A stretch of DNA of 44,661 nucleotides from Scatomorpha merdigallinarum (GTDB lineage Bacteria > Bacillota > Clostridia > Oscillospirales > Oscillospiraceae), in the NCBI GenBank assembly GCA_018710885.1, contig DVJA01000007.1, positions 1 to 44,661 of the forward strand. Reading direction: 5' to 3'. Below the pieces are notes generated by a model that did no database searches, had not been told where the DNA came from, and was given only the letters and a program-made list of their open reading frames with translations. Both the position numbers and the translations under genes were made by a program. Position 1 is the first letter of the stretch; each line of letters starts with the position of its first letter. Shown here in pieces: positions 16,753-23,843 of this stretch.

Positions 16753-19700
16753 ATGAGCTACGACTACTCCGAAAATATCCTTGTTCAGGAATCGGCCGGG
16801 CATCTGCTGGAGCGGGAGCTGGGCTGGGAGGTGGCCTATGCCTACAACACGGAGAAGCTGGGTAAGGACGGCACCTTCGGCCGGACAAGCTATAAGGAGA
16901 TCCTGCTCACCCGGTATTTTCGGCAGGCTCTCCAACGCCTGAACCCGTGGCTCACCCTTGCCCAGCTGGACGAGGCTAAGAAAAAGATGGAATTCTGCCT
17001 GTCCACCGCCTCCCTCATGCAGGTCAACGAGGAGAAGTACGCCCTTATCCGGGAGGGTATCCCTGTTACTGTCAAGCGCCCCGACGGGAAAACCGAAGAG
17101 AAGCGAGCCCAGGTCATCGACTTTCAGTGCCCGGACAATAACCACTTCCTGGCCATTAAGGAGCTAAAAATTCACGGCGACCTATACCGCCGCCGGACGG
17201 ACATCGTGGGCTTTGTGAATGGCATCCCTCTGCTGTTTGTGGAGCTGAAAAAGAACACCGTGGACGTGCAGGATGCCTACACCAACAACTACACCGACTA
17301 CCTGGACACCATCCCCCACCTGTTCTGGTATAACGCCTTCCTCATCCTCTCCAACGGCTTGGAGGCAAAGGTGGGTACCCTGGGCAGCAAGTACGAGTTC
17401 TTCCACGAGTGGAAGCGTCTCAGCGAGCAGGACCAGGGCAGCGTGGCCCTGGAGACCATGCTCCGGGGCATCTGCAAAAAGGAGGATTTTCTCGATTTGC
17501 TGGAAAATTTCATCCTCTTCGATCACTCCGGCGGCCGCACGGCCAAGATCCTGGCCCGTAACCACCAGTACCTGGGCGTCAATGAGGCGGTGAAGGCCTA
17601 CGAAGCCCGGAAACTGAACAACGGCAAGCTGGGGGTGTTCTGGCACACCCAGGGCAGCGGAAAGAGCTACTCCATGGTGTTCCTGACCCAGAAAATCCGG
17701 CGGAAATTTGCCGGTTCTCCCACTATTGTGGTGCTTACCGACCGGGAGGAGCTGAACAAGCAGATCAGTGACACCTTTGAGAACTGCGGCCTGCTGGGGA
17801 AGGCCAAGGCCGGACAGTTCATGGCGGCCAGCGGCGACGATCTGATCGACAAGCTCCGGGGCAACCCCAGCTTCATCTTTACCCTGATCCAGAAATTCAA
17901 TCAGCCGAAGGCTCAGCCCATATATCCAGACCACGACATCCTCATACTCTCAGACGAGGCTCACCGCAGCCAGTACGGCGTTTTCGCCGAGAATATGGTG
18001 CATTTGCTGCCCACTGCTTCCCGAATTGGCTTCACCGGCACGCCGCTGATGTCCAGCGACAACATTACCGAACGCACCTTCGGAGGATACATATCAGTGT
18101 ATGACTTCAAGCGGGCGGTAGAGGACGGGGCCACAGTGCCGCTGTACTATGAGAACCGGGGAGATAAAATCGCTGACCTTCACAACCCGGAGATCAACGA
18201 GCGAATCTTGGATGCCATTGAGCGCGCAGACTTGGATGTGGACCAGCAGGAAAAGCTGGAACGGGAGTTTGCCAAAGAAATTCATCTGTTGACAGCTGAG
18301 CAGCGGCTGGACTCCATATCCAGGGACTTTGTTGGCCACTACTCCGACCTGTGGACCAGCGGAAAGGCCATGTTCGTGTGCCTGAACAAGGTCACATGTG
18401 TGCGGATGTATAACCTGGTTCAGAAATACTGGAATCGTGAAATTTCCAAGCTGGAGGCGAAACGCAAACATGCCACCCAGCAGGAGGCTCAGGAGCTAGA
18501 TCGGAAAATCGCCTGGATGAAGGAGACGGAAATGGCTGTGGTGGTCAGCCAGGAACAAAACGAGATCCAGACTTTCCAGAAATGGGGTCTGGACATCAAA
18601 TACCACCGCGAGAAAATGGAGAAAAGGGAGTTGGACAAGGAGTTCAAAGACCCGGAAAATCCCCTGCGAGTGGTGTTTGTCTGCGCCATGTGGCTCACCG
18701 GCTTTGATGTGAAGTGCCTGTCCTGTCTGTATCTGGACAAGCCGCTGAAAGCGCACACCCTGATGCAGACCATCGCCCGAGCCAACCGGGTGGCCGAGGG
18801 CAAGAGTAACGGTCTGATAGTAGACTATATCGGAATCGTAAAGGCATTGCGAAAAGCTCTGGCAGACTATACGGCCAATGCGGGAGGTCAGGATGGGGTC
18901 GACCCCACTGTGGACAAGGAACAGTTGATTTCTCGTATTCTGGATGCGATCGCCGCCGCCAAGGACTTTCTTCTGAGCCACGGTTTTGACTTACAGGCGT
19001 TGATTGACGCAAAAGATTTTGAGAAAATGGCCCGTCTGGAAGACGGAGCCAATGCAGTCAGCGGAACGTTGGAGGAGCGCAAACAGTTCCAGACCTATGT
19101 GAACGAGTTGCTACGAATGATGAAGTATGCTGACCGAGATGACATTTCGGCAGATACCCGGAAAGAGAGCGATGCTCTTGTAGCCATCTTCCACCAGCTC
19201 CAGAGAAAACGCAAACATGCCAGCAATGTGGATCTGATGGTGGAAATCAACGGCATCATTAGTGAGTATGTGCAGGTGGATGTTCCTGACGCAGGAATAA
19301 CTCCCTCCCGTCAGTTCGACATCAGCAAGATTGACTTTGATTTGCTCCGACGGGAATTTGCGAAAGCAAAACGAAAAAAACTAGTTTTGAAGGATTTAGA
19401 GGATCTGATACAGCAACGCCTAAATGAGTTGCTGTTTGCTAATCCCCAGCGGGTCAACTACTATGAGCGCTATCAAAAAATAATCGAGGCCTACAACAGC
19501 GAGCAGAATCGCGCCAACATAGAAAAAACCTTCATGGATCTAATGGATTTGGCCAACAGCATGGATCAGGAGGAGCGGCGATATGTCCGAGAGGGATTCT
19601 CCAGTGATGAGGAGCTTTCGCTTTATGATTTGCTGTTTTCTGAAAATCTCTCCAAACAGGATATTCTAAAAATCAAACGAGTTGCAGTTGACCTTCTGGC

Positions 19701-19890
19701 CAAAGTAAAAGCTAAAATAGCGGAACTGGATCACTGGACAGATAAACAGGAGACAAAAGCTACGATAGACAACCTAATTCGAGACACTCTTTGGGAGGAG
19801 TTACCGGAGTGTTATGATGAAGCCAGTGTTTCGAGTTACAGACAAAAAATATTCGAGTATGTGTATGTGAGATATCCAAATGTTGCATAA
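16753..19890 (+). CDS. hsdR: Type I restriction-modification system, restriction/translocase subunit
   Basis: A 1045-residue subunit. The N-terminal PD-(D/E)xK nuclease is seen as DIVGFVNGIPLLFVELKK (Asp about 150, Glu-x-Lys about 163-165). The SF2 motor has Walker A TQGSGKSYSMVF (about 300), DEAH in ILSDEAHRSQ (about 401), and motifs FTGTPL and QTIARANRVAEGK. The C-terminal 250 residues are helical and probably contact HsdM/HsdS. Start ATG 16753 with AAGGAGTG, 4 bp after the AbiJ-like gene, so the operon is contiguous. The frame is complete and the enzyme is likely functional. Confidence 0.95.
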   Translation: MSYDYSENILVQESAGHLLERELGWEVAYAYNTEKLGKDGTFGRTSYKEILLTRYFRQALQRLNPWLTLAQLDEAKKKMEFCLSTASLMQVNEEKYALIREGIPVTVKRPDGKTEEKRAQVIDFQCPDNNHFLAIKELKIHGDLYRRRTDIVGFVNGIPLLFVELKKNTVDVQDAYTNNYTDYLDTIPHLFWYNAFLILSNGLEAKVGTLGSKYEFFHEWKRLSEQDQGSVALETMLRGICKKEDFLDLLENFILFDHSGGRTAKILARNHQYLGVNEAVKAYEARKLNNGKLGVFWHTQGSGKSYSMVFLTQKIRRKFAGSPTIVVLTDREELNKQISDTFENCGLLGKAKAGQFMAASGDDLIDKLRGNPSFIFTLIQKFNQPKAQPIYPDHDILILSDEAHRSQYGVFAENMVHLLPTASRIGFTGTPLMSSDNITERTFGGYISVYDFKRAVEDGATVPLYYENRGDKIADLHNPEINERILDAIERADLDVDQQEKLEREFAKEIHLLTAEQRLDSISRDFVGHYSDLWTSGKAMFVCLNKVTCVRMYNLVQKYWNREISKLEAKRKHATQQEAQELDRKIAWMKETEMAVVVSQEQNEIQTFQKWGLDIKYHREKMEKRELDKEFKDPENPLRVVFVCAMWLTGFDVKCLSCLYLDKPLKAHTLMQTIARANRVAEGKSNGLIVDYIGIVKALRKALADYTANAGGQDGVDPTVDKEQLISRILDAIAAAKDFLLSHGFDLQALIDAKDFEKMARLEDGANAVSGTLEERKQFQTYVNELLRMMKYADRDDISADTRKESDALVAIFHQLQRKRKHASNVDLMVEINGIISEYVQVDVPDAGITPSRQFDISKIDFDLLRREFAKAKRKKLVLKDLEDLIQQRLNELLFANPQRVNYYERYQKIIEAYNSEQNRANIEKTFMDLMDLANSMDQEERRYVREGFSSDEELSLYDLLFSENLSKQDILKIKRVAVDLLAKVKAKIAELDHWTDKQETKATIDNLIRDTLWEELPECYDEASVSSYRQKIFEYVYVRYPNVA

Positions 19891-19929
19891 AGTACATCCC
19901 GGTAGCAATACCGGGATGTACTTTGTTGT
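19889..19929 (+). terminator. Strong intrinsic terminator after hsdR
   Basis: A perfect 16-bp stem (19889-19904 with 19909-19924) and loop GCAA are followed by TTGTT. The stem begins within the hsdR stop codon. It ends the defence operon before the element's right end. Confidence 0.85.
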
Positions 19930-19954
19930 GCTTTATCATAGCCTGGCTCGCATT

Positions 19955-19975
19955 TGTCGTAAAACTGTCGTAAAA
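19955..19975. repeat. Integrase arm-type repeats, right end
   Basis: TGTCGTAAAA occurs twice (19955-19964 and 19966-19975) with an 11-bp period, matching the motif and period at the left end. They are 60-80 bp inside the attR core. Confidence 0.6.
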
Positions 19976-20029
19976 CTCAACCACCAAACCGGCAGAAATG
20001 CAGGCATATCAGGGGCTTCCGGGCAATGT

Positions 20030-20068
20030 TCAGGCCCTGCCGTGGCAGACGAATAAAACTTTTGTCAT
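20030..20068 (-). pseudogene. Orphaned 5' end of the phosphatase gene
   Basis: On the minus strand, a 12-codon frame starting at ATG 20068 reads MTKVLFVCHG and then leaves the homology at the att core (RA, stop). This matches MIKILFVCHG of the intact gene at 4947, with mainly synonymous differences. AGGAG lies ten bases upstream, and a promoter-like TTGACA-16-TATACT further upstream. It is the displaced native start of the gene after integration. Confidence 0.8.
20037..20047. repeat. attR core (CTGCCGTGGCA)
   Basis: Identical to the left core at 4916-4926. To its right lies the original chromosomal 5' end of the phosphatase gene. To its left lies the end of the element. Confidence 0.8.
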
Positions 20069-20107
20069 CTATTTCATTCTCCTGACTGTGCTGAAATATA
20101 CGCAAGT

Positions 20108-20135
20108 ATATCGCATTTTGCGCAAATGTCAACTG
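20108..20135 (-). promoter_or_regulatory. Orphaned native promoter of the phosphatase gene
   Basis: On the minus strand TTGACA, 16 bp, TATACT precede the orphan start by about 40 bp. The corresponding region at the left end (4964-5010) has a related sequence ending in GTATAAT. The stretches share CTGACTGT and GCGCAAA blocks. Confidence 0.55.
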
Positions 20136-20205
20136 ACATTCAGGAGTTTGCGTAGCCAGAGAAGTGAGGCGTATGCTTTTGCGCTGCATGGTGTGCTCAC
20201 GCAGT

Positions 20206-21485
20206 TCAGGCCGGCATAATTTGCTTTGATTTCCGGGCATAAATGATAACCGCAAGAGCCAGTGACAGTACGTCTGCTACGGGCTGTGCCCACAACAATC
20301 CAGTTTCCTGGAACACCGCTCCCAGCAGAAACATGGCAGGAATATAAACCAATCCCTGCCGGGAGATGTTGACAATCAGGGACTCTCCCGCTGCACCACA
20401 GGCTTGCAAGGCATTTGTCAGGACATAGAATACGCCAAACAGGAAACTGGTAGACAGCAAAATGCGGGAAAAAGATGTGCCGTAGTCAAAAGCGGCTGCG
20501 TCTGTTAAGAATATACTTACTATCTGATTTATAAACAAATAACAGATAATTGTGAGCACTGCGCTCAGGATAAAAGAAAATATAAGTGAATACTTGAGAA
20601 CGGCCTTATATCTGTCCCACTTTTTCGCCCCGACACAATAGCCCAGCAGTGGCTGGATTCCCTGCCCCAAGCCTATGCAAACCATACCCGTTATCATTGT
20701 GACTTTCATTGCGACACCTGCGCCCGCAACAGCCATGTCTCCATACTTCGCCATTTGACTGTTCATAATAATACTGGATACACTCATCAATAAAGAGCCG
20801 AGGGCAGCCGGTATTCCAATAGCAAGAACGCCCGAAGCGGCGCGGTTTTTGACCGAAAAATCTTTAGGGCTGATGCTGAGCGACGACTGCCCGCGGAGGA
20901 AGTAGGAGAGATAATATCCTGCCCCCGCTATGTTCCCGATGACCGTCGCAATTGCAGCGCCCGCTATGTCCCAACCGAATACGAGTATCATAATTGGATC
21001 AAGGATTACATTGAGCAAATTACCAATAAGCTGTCCCATCATGGCCTTGCCGGACTGCCCCTCTGCGCGGATAACATTAGAATAGCTGAGAACAAAGGGC
21101 CCGGAAAAGCTGACAATGATGAGATAGGTTTTTGCATACTCCCATGTGTCTGCGCTGGCGCCTACCAGAACTAGAATCTCATCCATAAAGAACAGGAAAA
21201 AGGCCGACATGACAATTCTTACTACGACACAGCTCCACATACAGAAAGAACACACTGTTCTGGCATATTCTTTCCTTCCTTCACCCATGGCCCGGGAGAT
21301 GACGGAAGTTCCACCGACGCCGAAAATGGTTCCTACTGCCGTAAACAGCAGGAACACCGGCGTCGCCAGCGAAACAGCAGCCACCTGCAAATCATCATTA
21401 GTCTGGCCGATAAAGAAAGTGTCTGCAATACGGCTTTGCGCACCGGCGCATTTTCAAAAACTTCCATCGACTTGTTCGAATCCAT
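20206..21485 (-). pseudogene. MATE-family multidrug efflux transporter, frameshifted near the N-terminus
   Basis: A MATE antiporter exports cationic drugs using Na+ or H+. An ATG at 21485 with GGAGG upstream starts 21 good codons (MDSNKSMEVFENAPVRKAVLQ). The following homologous segment ADTFFIGQTNDDLQVAAVSL continues in another frame. The roughly 18-20 codons expected for most of transmembrane helix 1 are missing, so the event looks like a small deletion with a frame change near 21438. The downstream frame (to 20206) is intact, with about eleven helices. It lies downstream of a marR gene with a matching operator. Sequencing error cannot be excluded. Confidence 0.75.
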
Positions 21486-21499
21486 GTTTGCCTCCATTT

Positions 21500-21515
21500 C
21501 AATAGCACGCTATTG
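21500..21515. promoter_or_regulatory. MarR-type operator before the MATE gene
   Basis: CAATAGC-AC-GCTATTG, a near-perfect palindrome 15 bp upstream of the MATE start. It matches the palindrome in front of the marR gene (22052-22063). Confidence 0.6.
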
Positions 21516-21529
21516 TTTTGCTCAAAGAT

Positions 21530-21553
21530 ATACCCGCTGATAAGAGCGGGTAT
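21530..21553 (-). terminator. Hairpin between marR and the MATE gene
   Basis: ATACCCGCT/AGCGGGTAT, a 9-bp stem with a 6-nt loop 4 bp after the marR stop codon. On the minus strand it is followed by ATCTTTG, a weak T tract. It may attenuate read-through into the MATE gene. Confidence 0.45.
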
Positions 21554-21556
21554 CAT

Positions 21557-21982
21557 TTATTTCAAGTTGTTTGCGACTCGGGTAAGCAGGGTGTTGAGCA
21601 TAATCCGTTCTTCGTCAGAAAATCCGTGTAATAAGGTCTGCTCAGCATCGTCCATGTCATGGCTGGCTTCTGCGCAACAGGCTTCTCCGGCAGAAGTAAT
21701 GTGTACCAGCTTGACGCGCTTGTCTGTGGAGTCTGCGCACGCTTCCACCAAACCCTTTTGCTCGAGCCTGGATATAATACCGGCAGCGGTGGACTGGGCT
21801 ACGCCAAAATGCTTTTCTATTTCTTTCATAGGAAGCTGTTTGCCCGTAGCTGCCTGTAAGAACATTAAGACAGCTACCTGCATCATTGTTAAGTCCTTTG
21901 CCCTCAACACATTATTGGAGAGCTTTTCAAGCCGGTCATGGATTTGCTTAATAAGAAACCCGTTTGAATGGCATACAGACAT
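21557..21982 (-). CDS. MarR-family transcriptional repressor
   Basis: A 141-residue winged-helix regulator: dimerisation helices at both ends, recognition helix in MKEIEKHFGVAQSTAAGIISRLEQKGLVE, and the wing ADSTDKRVKLVHIT. Start ATG 21982 lies ten bases after AAAGGAG; ATG 21991 abuts the RBS. It is upstream of and co-directional with the MATE transporter. Palindromes of the type ATAGCRYGCTAT precede both genes, which points to autoregulation and control of the pump. Confidence 0.9.
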   Translation of the reverse strand: MSVCHSNGFLIKQIHDRLEKLSNNVLRAKDLTMMQVAVLMFLQAATGKQLPMKEIEKHFGVAQSTAAGIISRLEQKGLVEACADSTDKRVKLVHITSAGEACCAEASHDMDDAEQTLLHGFSDEERIMLNTLLTRVANNLK

Positions 21983-22049
21983 TGATCGCATACTCCTTTA
22001 TTCAGAACCGTTCTTATGCAAGAAGAATAGCACACTGTCGGCCCAATGT

Positions 22050-22065
22050 AAATAGCATGCTATCA
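22050..22065. promoter_or_regulatory. MarR-type operator before marR
   Basis: A perfect palindrome ATAGCATGCTAT (22052-22063), nested in TGTAAA/TTTACA arms, about 70 bp upstream of the marR start. It shares the ATAGC-GCTAT arms with the site before the MATE gene. Between here and 22208 I see no gene. Confidence 0.6.
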
Positions 22066-22208
22066 TTGTTTACAGTAAGGACATGAGTTTTAGGATAGCA
22101 TCAGTGCAGCCTTCGCTCAATATGGGGTTTGACGGCAAGAGCTTTTATCCTGCACGACGCGGTGGTTGATTCTGGTTGGGAGTTGCCTTTGCCTGCGATT
22201 ATGGGGGA

Positions 22209-22664
22209 TCAATGCATTTGCCTTCTGAGTTTAAACATCCCTTCGTGCCCGTCTCCGATAAAATCTTCCGGTTTACCCGGCAATGGGTTCTGTGAAGTAA
22301 AGTGTTGAACAATGTGAAAACCGCATACATTGACGTAAAAATGCACATTCCTTTTTTCAAAACAGGGGGTGCACGTTTCCCAAACTCTTGTTTCAGGGTG
22401 CAATTTCTTTATGGCAGACCATATCTTGGCGCCGATACCTCTATTTTGCACCCCACATTTCACAAATAGCAAATCAAGATGATTGTGCTGTGCTTTATTG
22501 TCAATAACTACGACTGCACCACCGACCATTTCGCTTCCAATAACTGCCTTATATGCAACAGCGCCTTCTGTATCGAGCGAAGAATCAATATCCTGCTCCG
22601 GAAGAACAACCTGCTCTGTCTCGCCATAGGTGTTTTCATATCCTTTTTGAAAGGCGCGCTGCAT
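22209..22664 (-). CDS. GNAT-family N-acetyltransferase, probably short at the N-terminus
   Basis: A 151-residue acetyl-CoA-dependent acetyltransferase fold. The acetyl-CoA site is in LDLLFVKCGVQNRGIGAKIW, followed by the C-terminal FEKRNVHFYVNVCGFHIV. The first strand and part of helix 1 usual for GNAT proteins are missing: it begins at MQRAFQKGYENTYGETE, which would normally be residue 12-20. The only start, ATG 22664, abuts AAAAGGAG with no spacer, so initiation is probably poor or the gene was truncated when it was joined to the upstream operon. Substrate unknown. Confidence 0.7.
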   Translation of the reverse strand: MQRAFQKGYENTYGETEQVVLPEQDIDSSLDTEGAVAYKAVIGSEMVGGAVVVIDNKAQHNHLDLLFVKCGVQNRGIGAKIWSAIKKLHPETRVWETCTPCFEKRNVHFYVNVCGFHIVQHFTSQNPLPGKPEDFIGDGHEGMFKLRRQMH

Positions 22665-22674
22665 CTCCTTTTTA

Positions 22675-22965
22675 TTATTGAATATCTTTAGCTTTCATGC
22701 GCTCCATTTCTGCTTGCAGAGTTTTCTTGTATTTGTCCCTGCCGGTTCCCCAATCTCCCCAAAACAGGGTGTTTAGAATGACAAATGGGAACAAATATTT
22801 AGTTTCCAAAGGAACTATGCCTTTGGCAAAAATCCAAATCGTCCCGGCAAGTATTAAAACGGGAATAATTCCACCCCAAAGAGGGCTTTTAAATTTCGTA
22901 CACAAAAGGTATTCTGCAATAAAAAGCACAGTAGCAACGATAAATCCAACAATCAATTCGATCAT
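22675..22965 (-). CDS. Small two- or three-helix membrane protein
   Basis: A 96-residue protein with hydrophobic segments at about residues 3-20, 30-48 and 56-68, and a charged C-terminus ending EMERMKAKDIQ. Start ATG 22965 with GGGAG eight bases upstream. It resembles the next gene upstream, which ends EIEKMKAKDIG, so the two are probably a tandem duplication. No function is recognised. It is in an operon with a DUF2089 regulator. Confidence 0.65.
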   Translation of the reverse strand: MIELIVGFIVATVLFIAEYLLCTKFKSPLWGGIIPVLILAGTIWIFAKGIVPLETKYLFPFVILNTLFWGDWGTGRDKYKKTLQAEMERMKAKDIQ

Positions 22966-22979
22966 TTTCAATACTCCCT

Positions 22980-23258
22980 TTAGCCGATGTCCTTAGCTTT
23001 CATTTTTTCAATTTCTCTTTTCTTTGCCGCCTGATGTCCCTGAATCCAAAACAGGAAGAAAATAAGCGTCGGGAAAACAATCATTTTCCAATCTTCTCCC
23101 CAGCTTATTTTTCCGTTGAAAAATAAGAATACCAGTGATGCAACCCACAAAAGAGGGATAATGCCGCCTAAATACCAAAACTTAGGGCTTCTTTGGCACA
23201 ACCAGATATGAAGTATGATGATCGCAACCGCTGTAATCAATGTAATGGCTGTATTCAT
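22980..23258 (-). CDS. Small membrane protein, paralog of the following gene
   Basis: A 92-residue protein with three hydrophobic segments (about 3-20, 30-48, 58-72) and the C-terminus KKREIEKMKAKDIG. AAGGAG precedes ATG 23258, which overlaps the DUF2089 gene stop by four bases (ATGA). Translation is probably coupled to the regulator. Function unknown. Confidence 0.7.
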   Translation of the reverse strand: MNTAITLITAVAIIILHIWLCQRSPKFWYLGGIIPLLWVASLVFLFFNGKISWGEDWKMIVFPTLIFFLFWIQGHQAAKKREIEKMKAKDIG

Positions 23259-23566
23259 GATGTTTTCTCCTTCTCCTGCTTATACTTTTCGATAATGATT
23301 TTTGCCGTTTCCAAATCAATCCGGGAGTCAACTGCCAACCCTTTGATAAACGCTGAAAATGGTTCTTCTTCTTTCTGGTCGCTCAACTCTATTTTCTGAA
23401 TGAGCTTATCCAGCCTGAGCCGGACTGTGGGGTAGGAGACCTCGTACAAACGCGCAATCTCTTTCAGCGAACCTGATTTCAAGACAAAGTTCTTTAGAAA
23501 AGCCGCGTCCTCCGGTTCCAGTGCAAGTATCCATTGCGGGATTTTATCTAGCTCCAAATCAGCCAC
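23255..23566 (-). CDS. DUF2089-family helix-turn-helix regulator
   Basis: A 103-residue protein matching DUF2089: LEPEDAAFLKNFVLKSGSLKEIARLYEVSYPTVRLRLDKLIQKIE, with an HTH at about residues 33-58, then a short C-terminal helix pair. The start is uncertain: GTG 23566, or TTG 23557, which has better spacing from AAAGGG. It heads an operon with two small membrane proteins, which it probably regulates. A TTGACT-16-TATACT promoter precedes it. Confidence 0.8.
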   Translation of the reverse strand: MADLELDKIPQWILALEPEDAAFLKNFVLKSGSLKEIARLYEVSYPTVRLRLDKLIQKIELSDQKEEEPFSAFIKGLAVDSRIDLETAKIIIEKYKQEKEKTS

Positions 23567-23593
23567 CCTTTCTCATTGACCTTAACAATATTA

Positions 23594-23621
23594 AGTATAA
23601 CATAAACAGAATTAAAGTCAA
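23594..23621 (-). promoter_or_regulatory. Promoter of the DUF2089 operon
   Basis: On the minus strand TTGACT (23621-23616), 16 bp, TATACT (23599-23594), about 30 bp before the start. An inverted repeat CTTAACAATATTAAG (23581-23595) overlaps the -10 and could be an operator. Confidence 0.6.
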
Positions 23622-23757
23622 TAGAAAAGTAGGACTTATTTTTGATAATTACATTGGACAGATATCCGGCTGTGTTGCCATACAAAAAACAATAAAAGAC
23701 AGAATTAGGGGCGATTATGTCAAAAAATTACCAACAGAATTGAGCTATATTACCGTA

Positions 23758-23786
23758 TTGACATTTAGCTGGAAGGGACTTATTAT
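23758..23786 (+). promoter_or_regulatory. Promoter of the XdhC/ABC-transporter operon
   Basis: TTGACA (23758-23763), 17 bp, TATTAT (23781-23786), 57 bp upstream of the first gene of the molybdenum operon. The remaining AT-rich 23622-23757 shows no gene. Confidence 0.65.
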
Positions 23787-23843
23787 GCATAATAGAGTGG
23801 TTTTTGAAAACAACTCGCTTTTAGACATCGGTCGGAGGTACAT

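Larger units (their letters stand above)
4916..20047. mobile_element. Integrated mobilizable element (IME-like) with type I RM/TIR/Abi cargo
   Basis: About 15.1 kb bounded by identical 11-bp cores inside a phosphatase gene. It carries Int and Xis of Tn916 type, a MobV relaxase with an oriT, a primase-type zinc finger, a D5/SF3 helicase, an XRE regulator, a sigma-like factor and a defence operon. No type IV secretion genes are present, so it should be mobilised by a helper instead of being self-transmissible. Repeats with the sequence TGTCGTAAA occur at both ends. The cargo is more AT-rich than its surroundings, especially 13.8-16.7 kb. The boundaries follow from the core repeat and the split phosphatase 5' end. 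Confidence 0.85.

Noticed and set aside
22076..22208. Possible small gene with a short frame ending FDGKSFYPARRGG
   Set aside because: No RBS and no recognised family; the frame is very short and could be a remnant at most.
23567..23843. Molybdenum-cofactor riboswitch before the first cofactor operon
   Set aside because: The AT-rich leader shows a plain TTGACA/TATTAT promoter close to the start and no recognisable Moco aptamer pattern.
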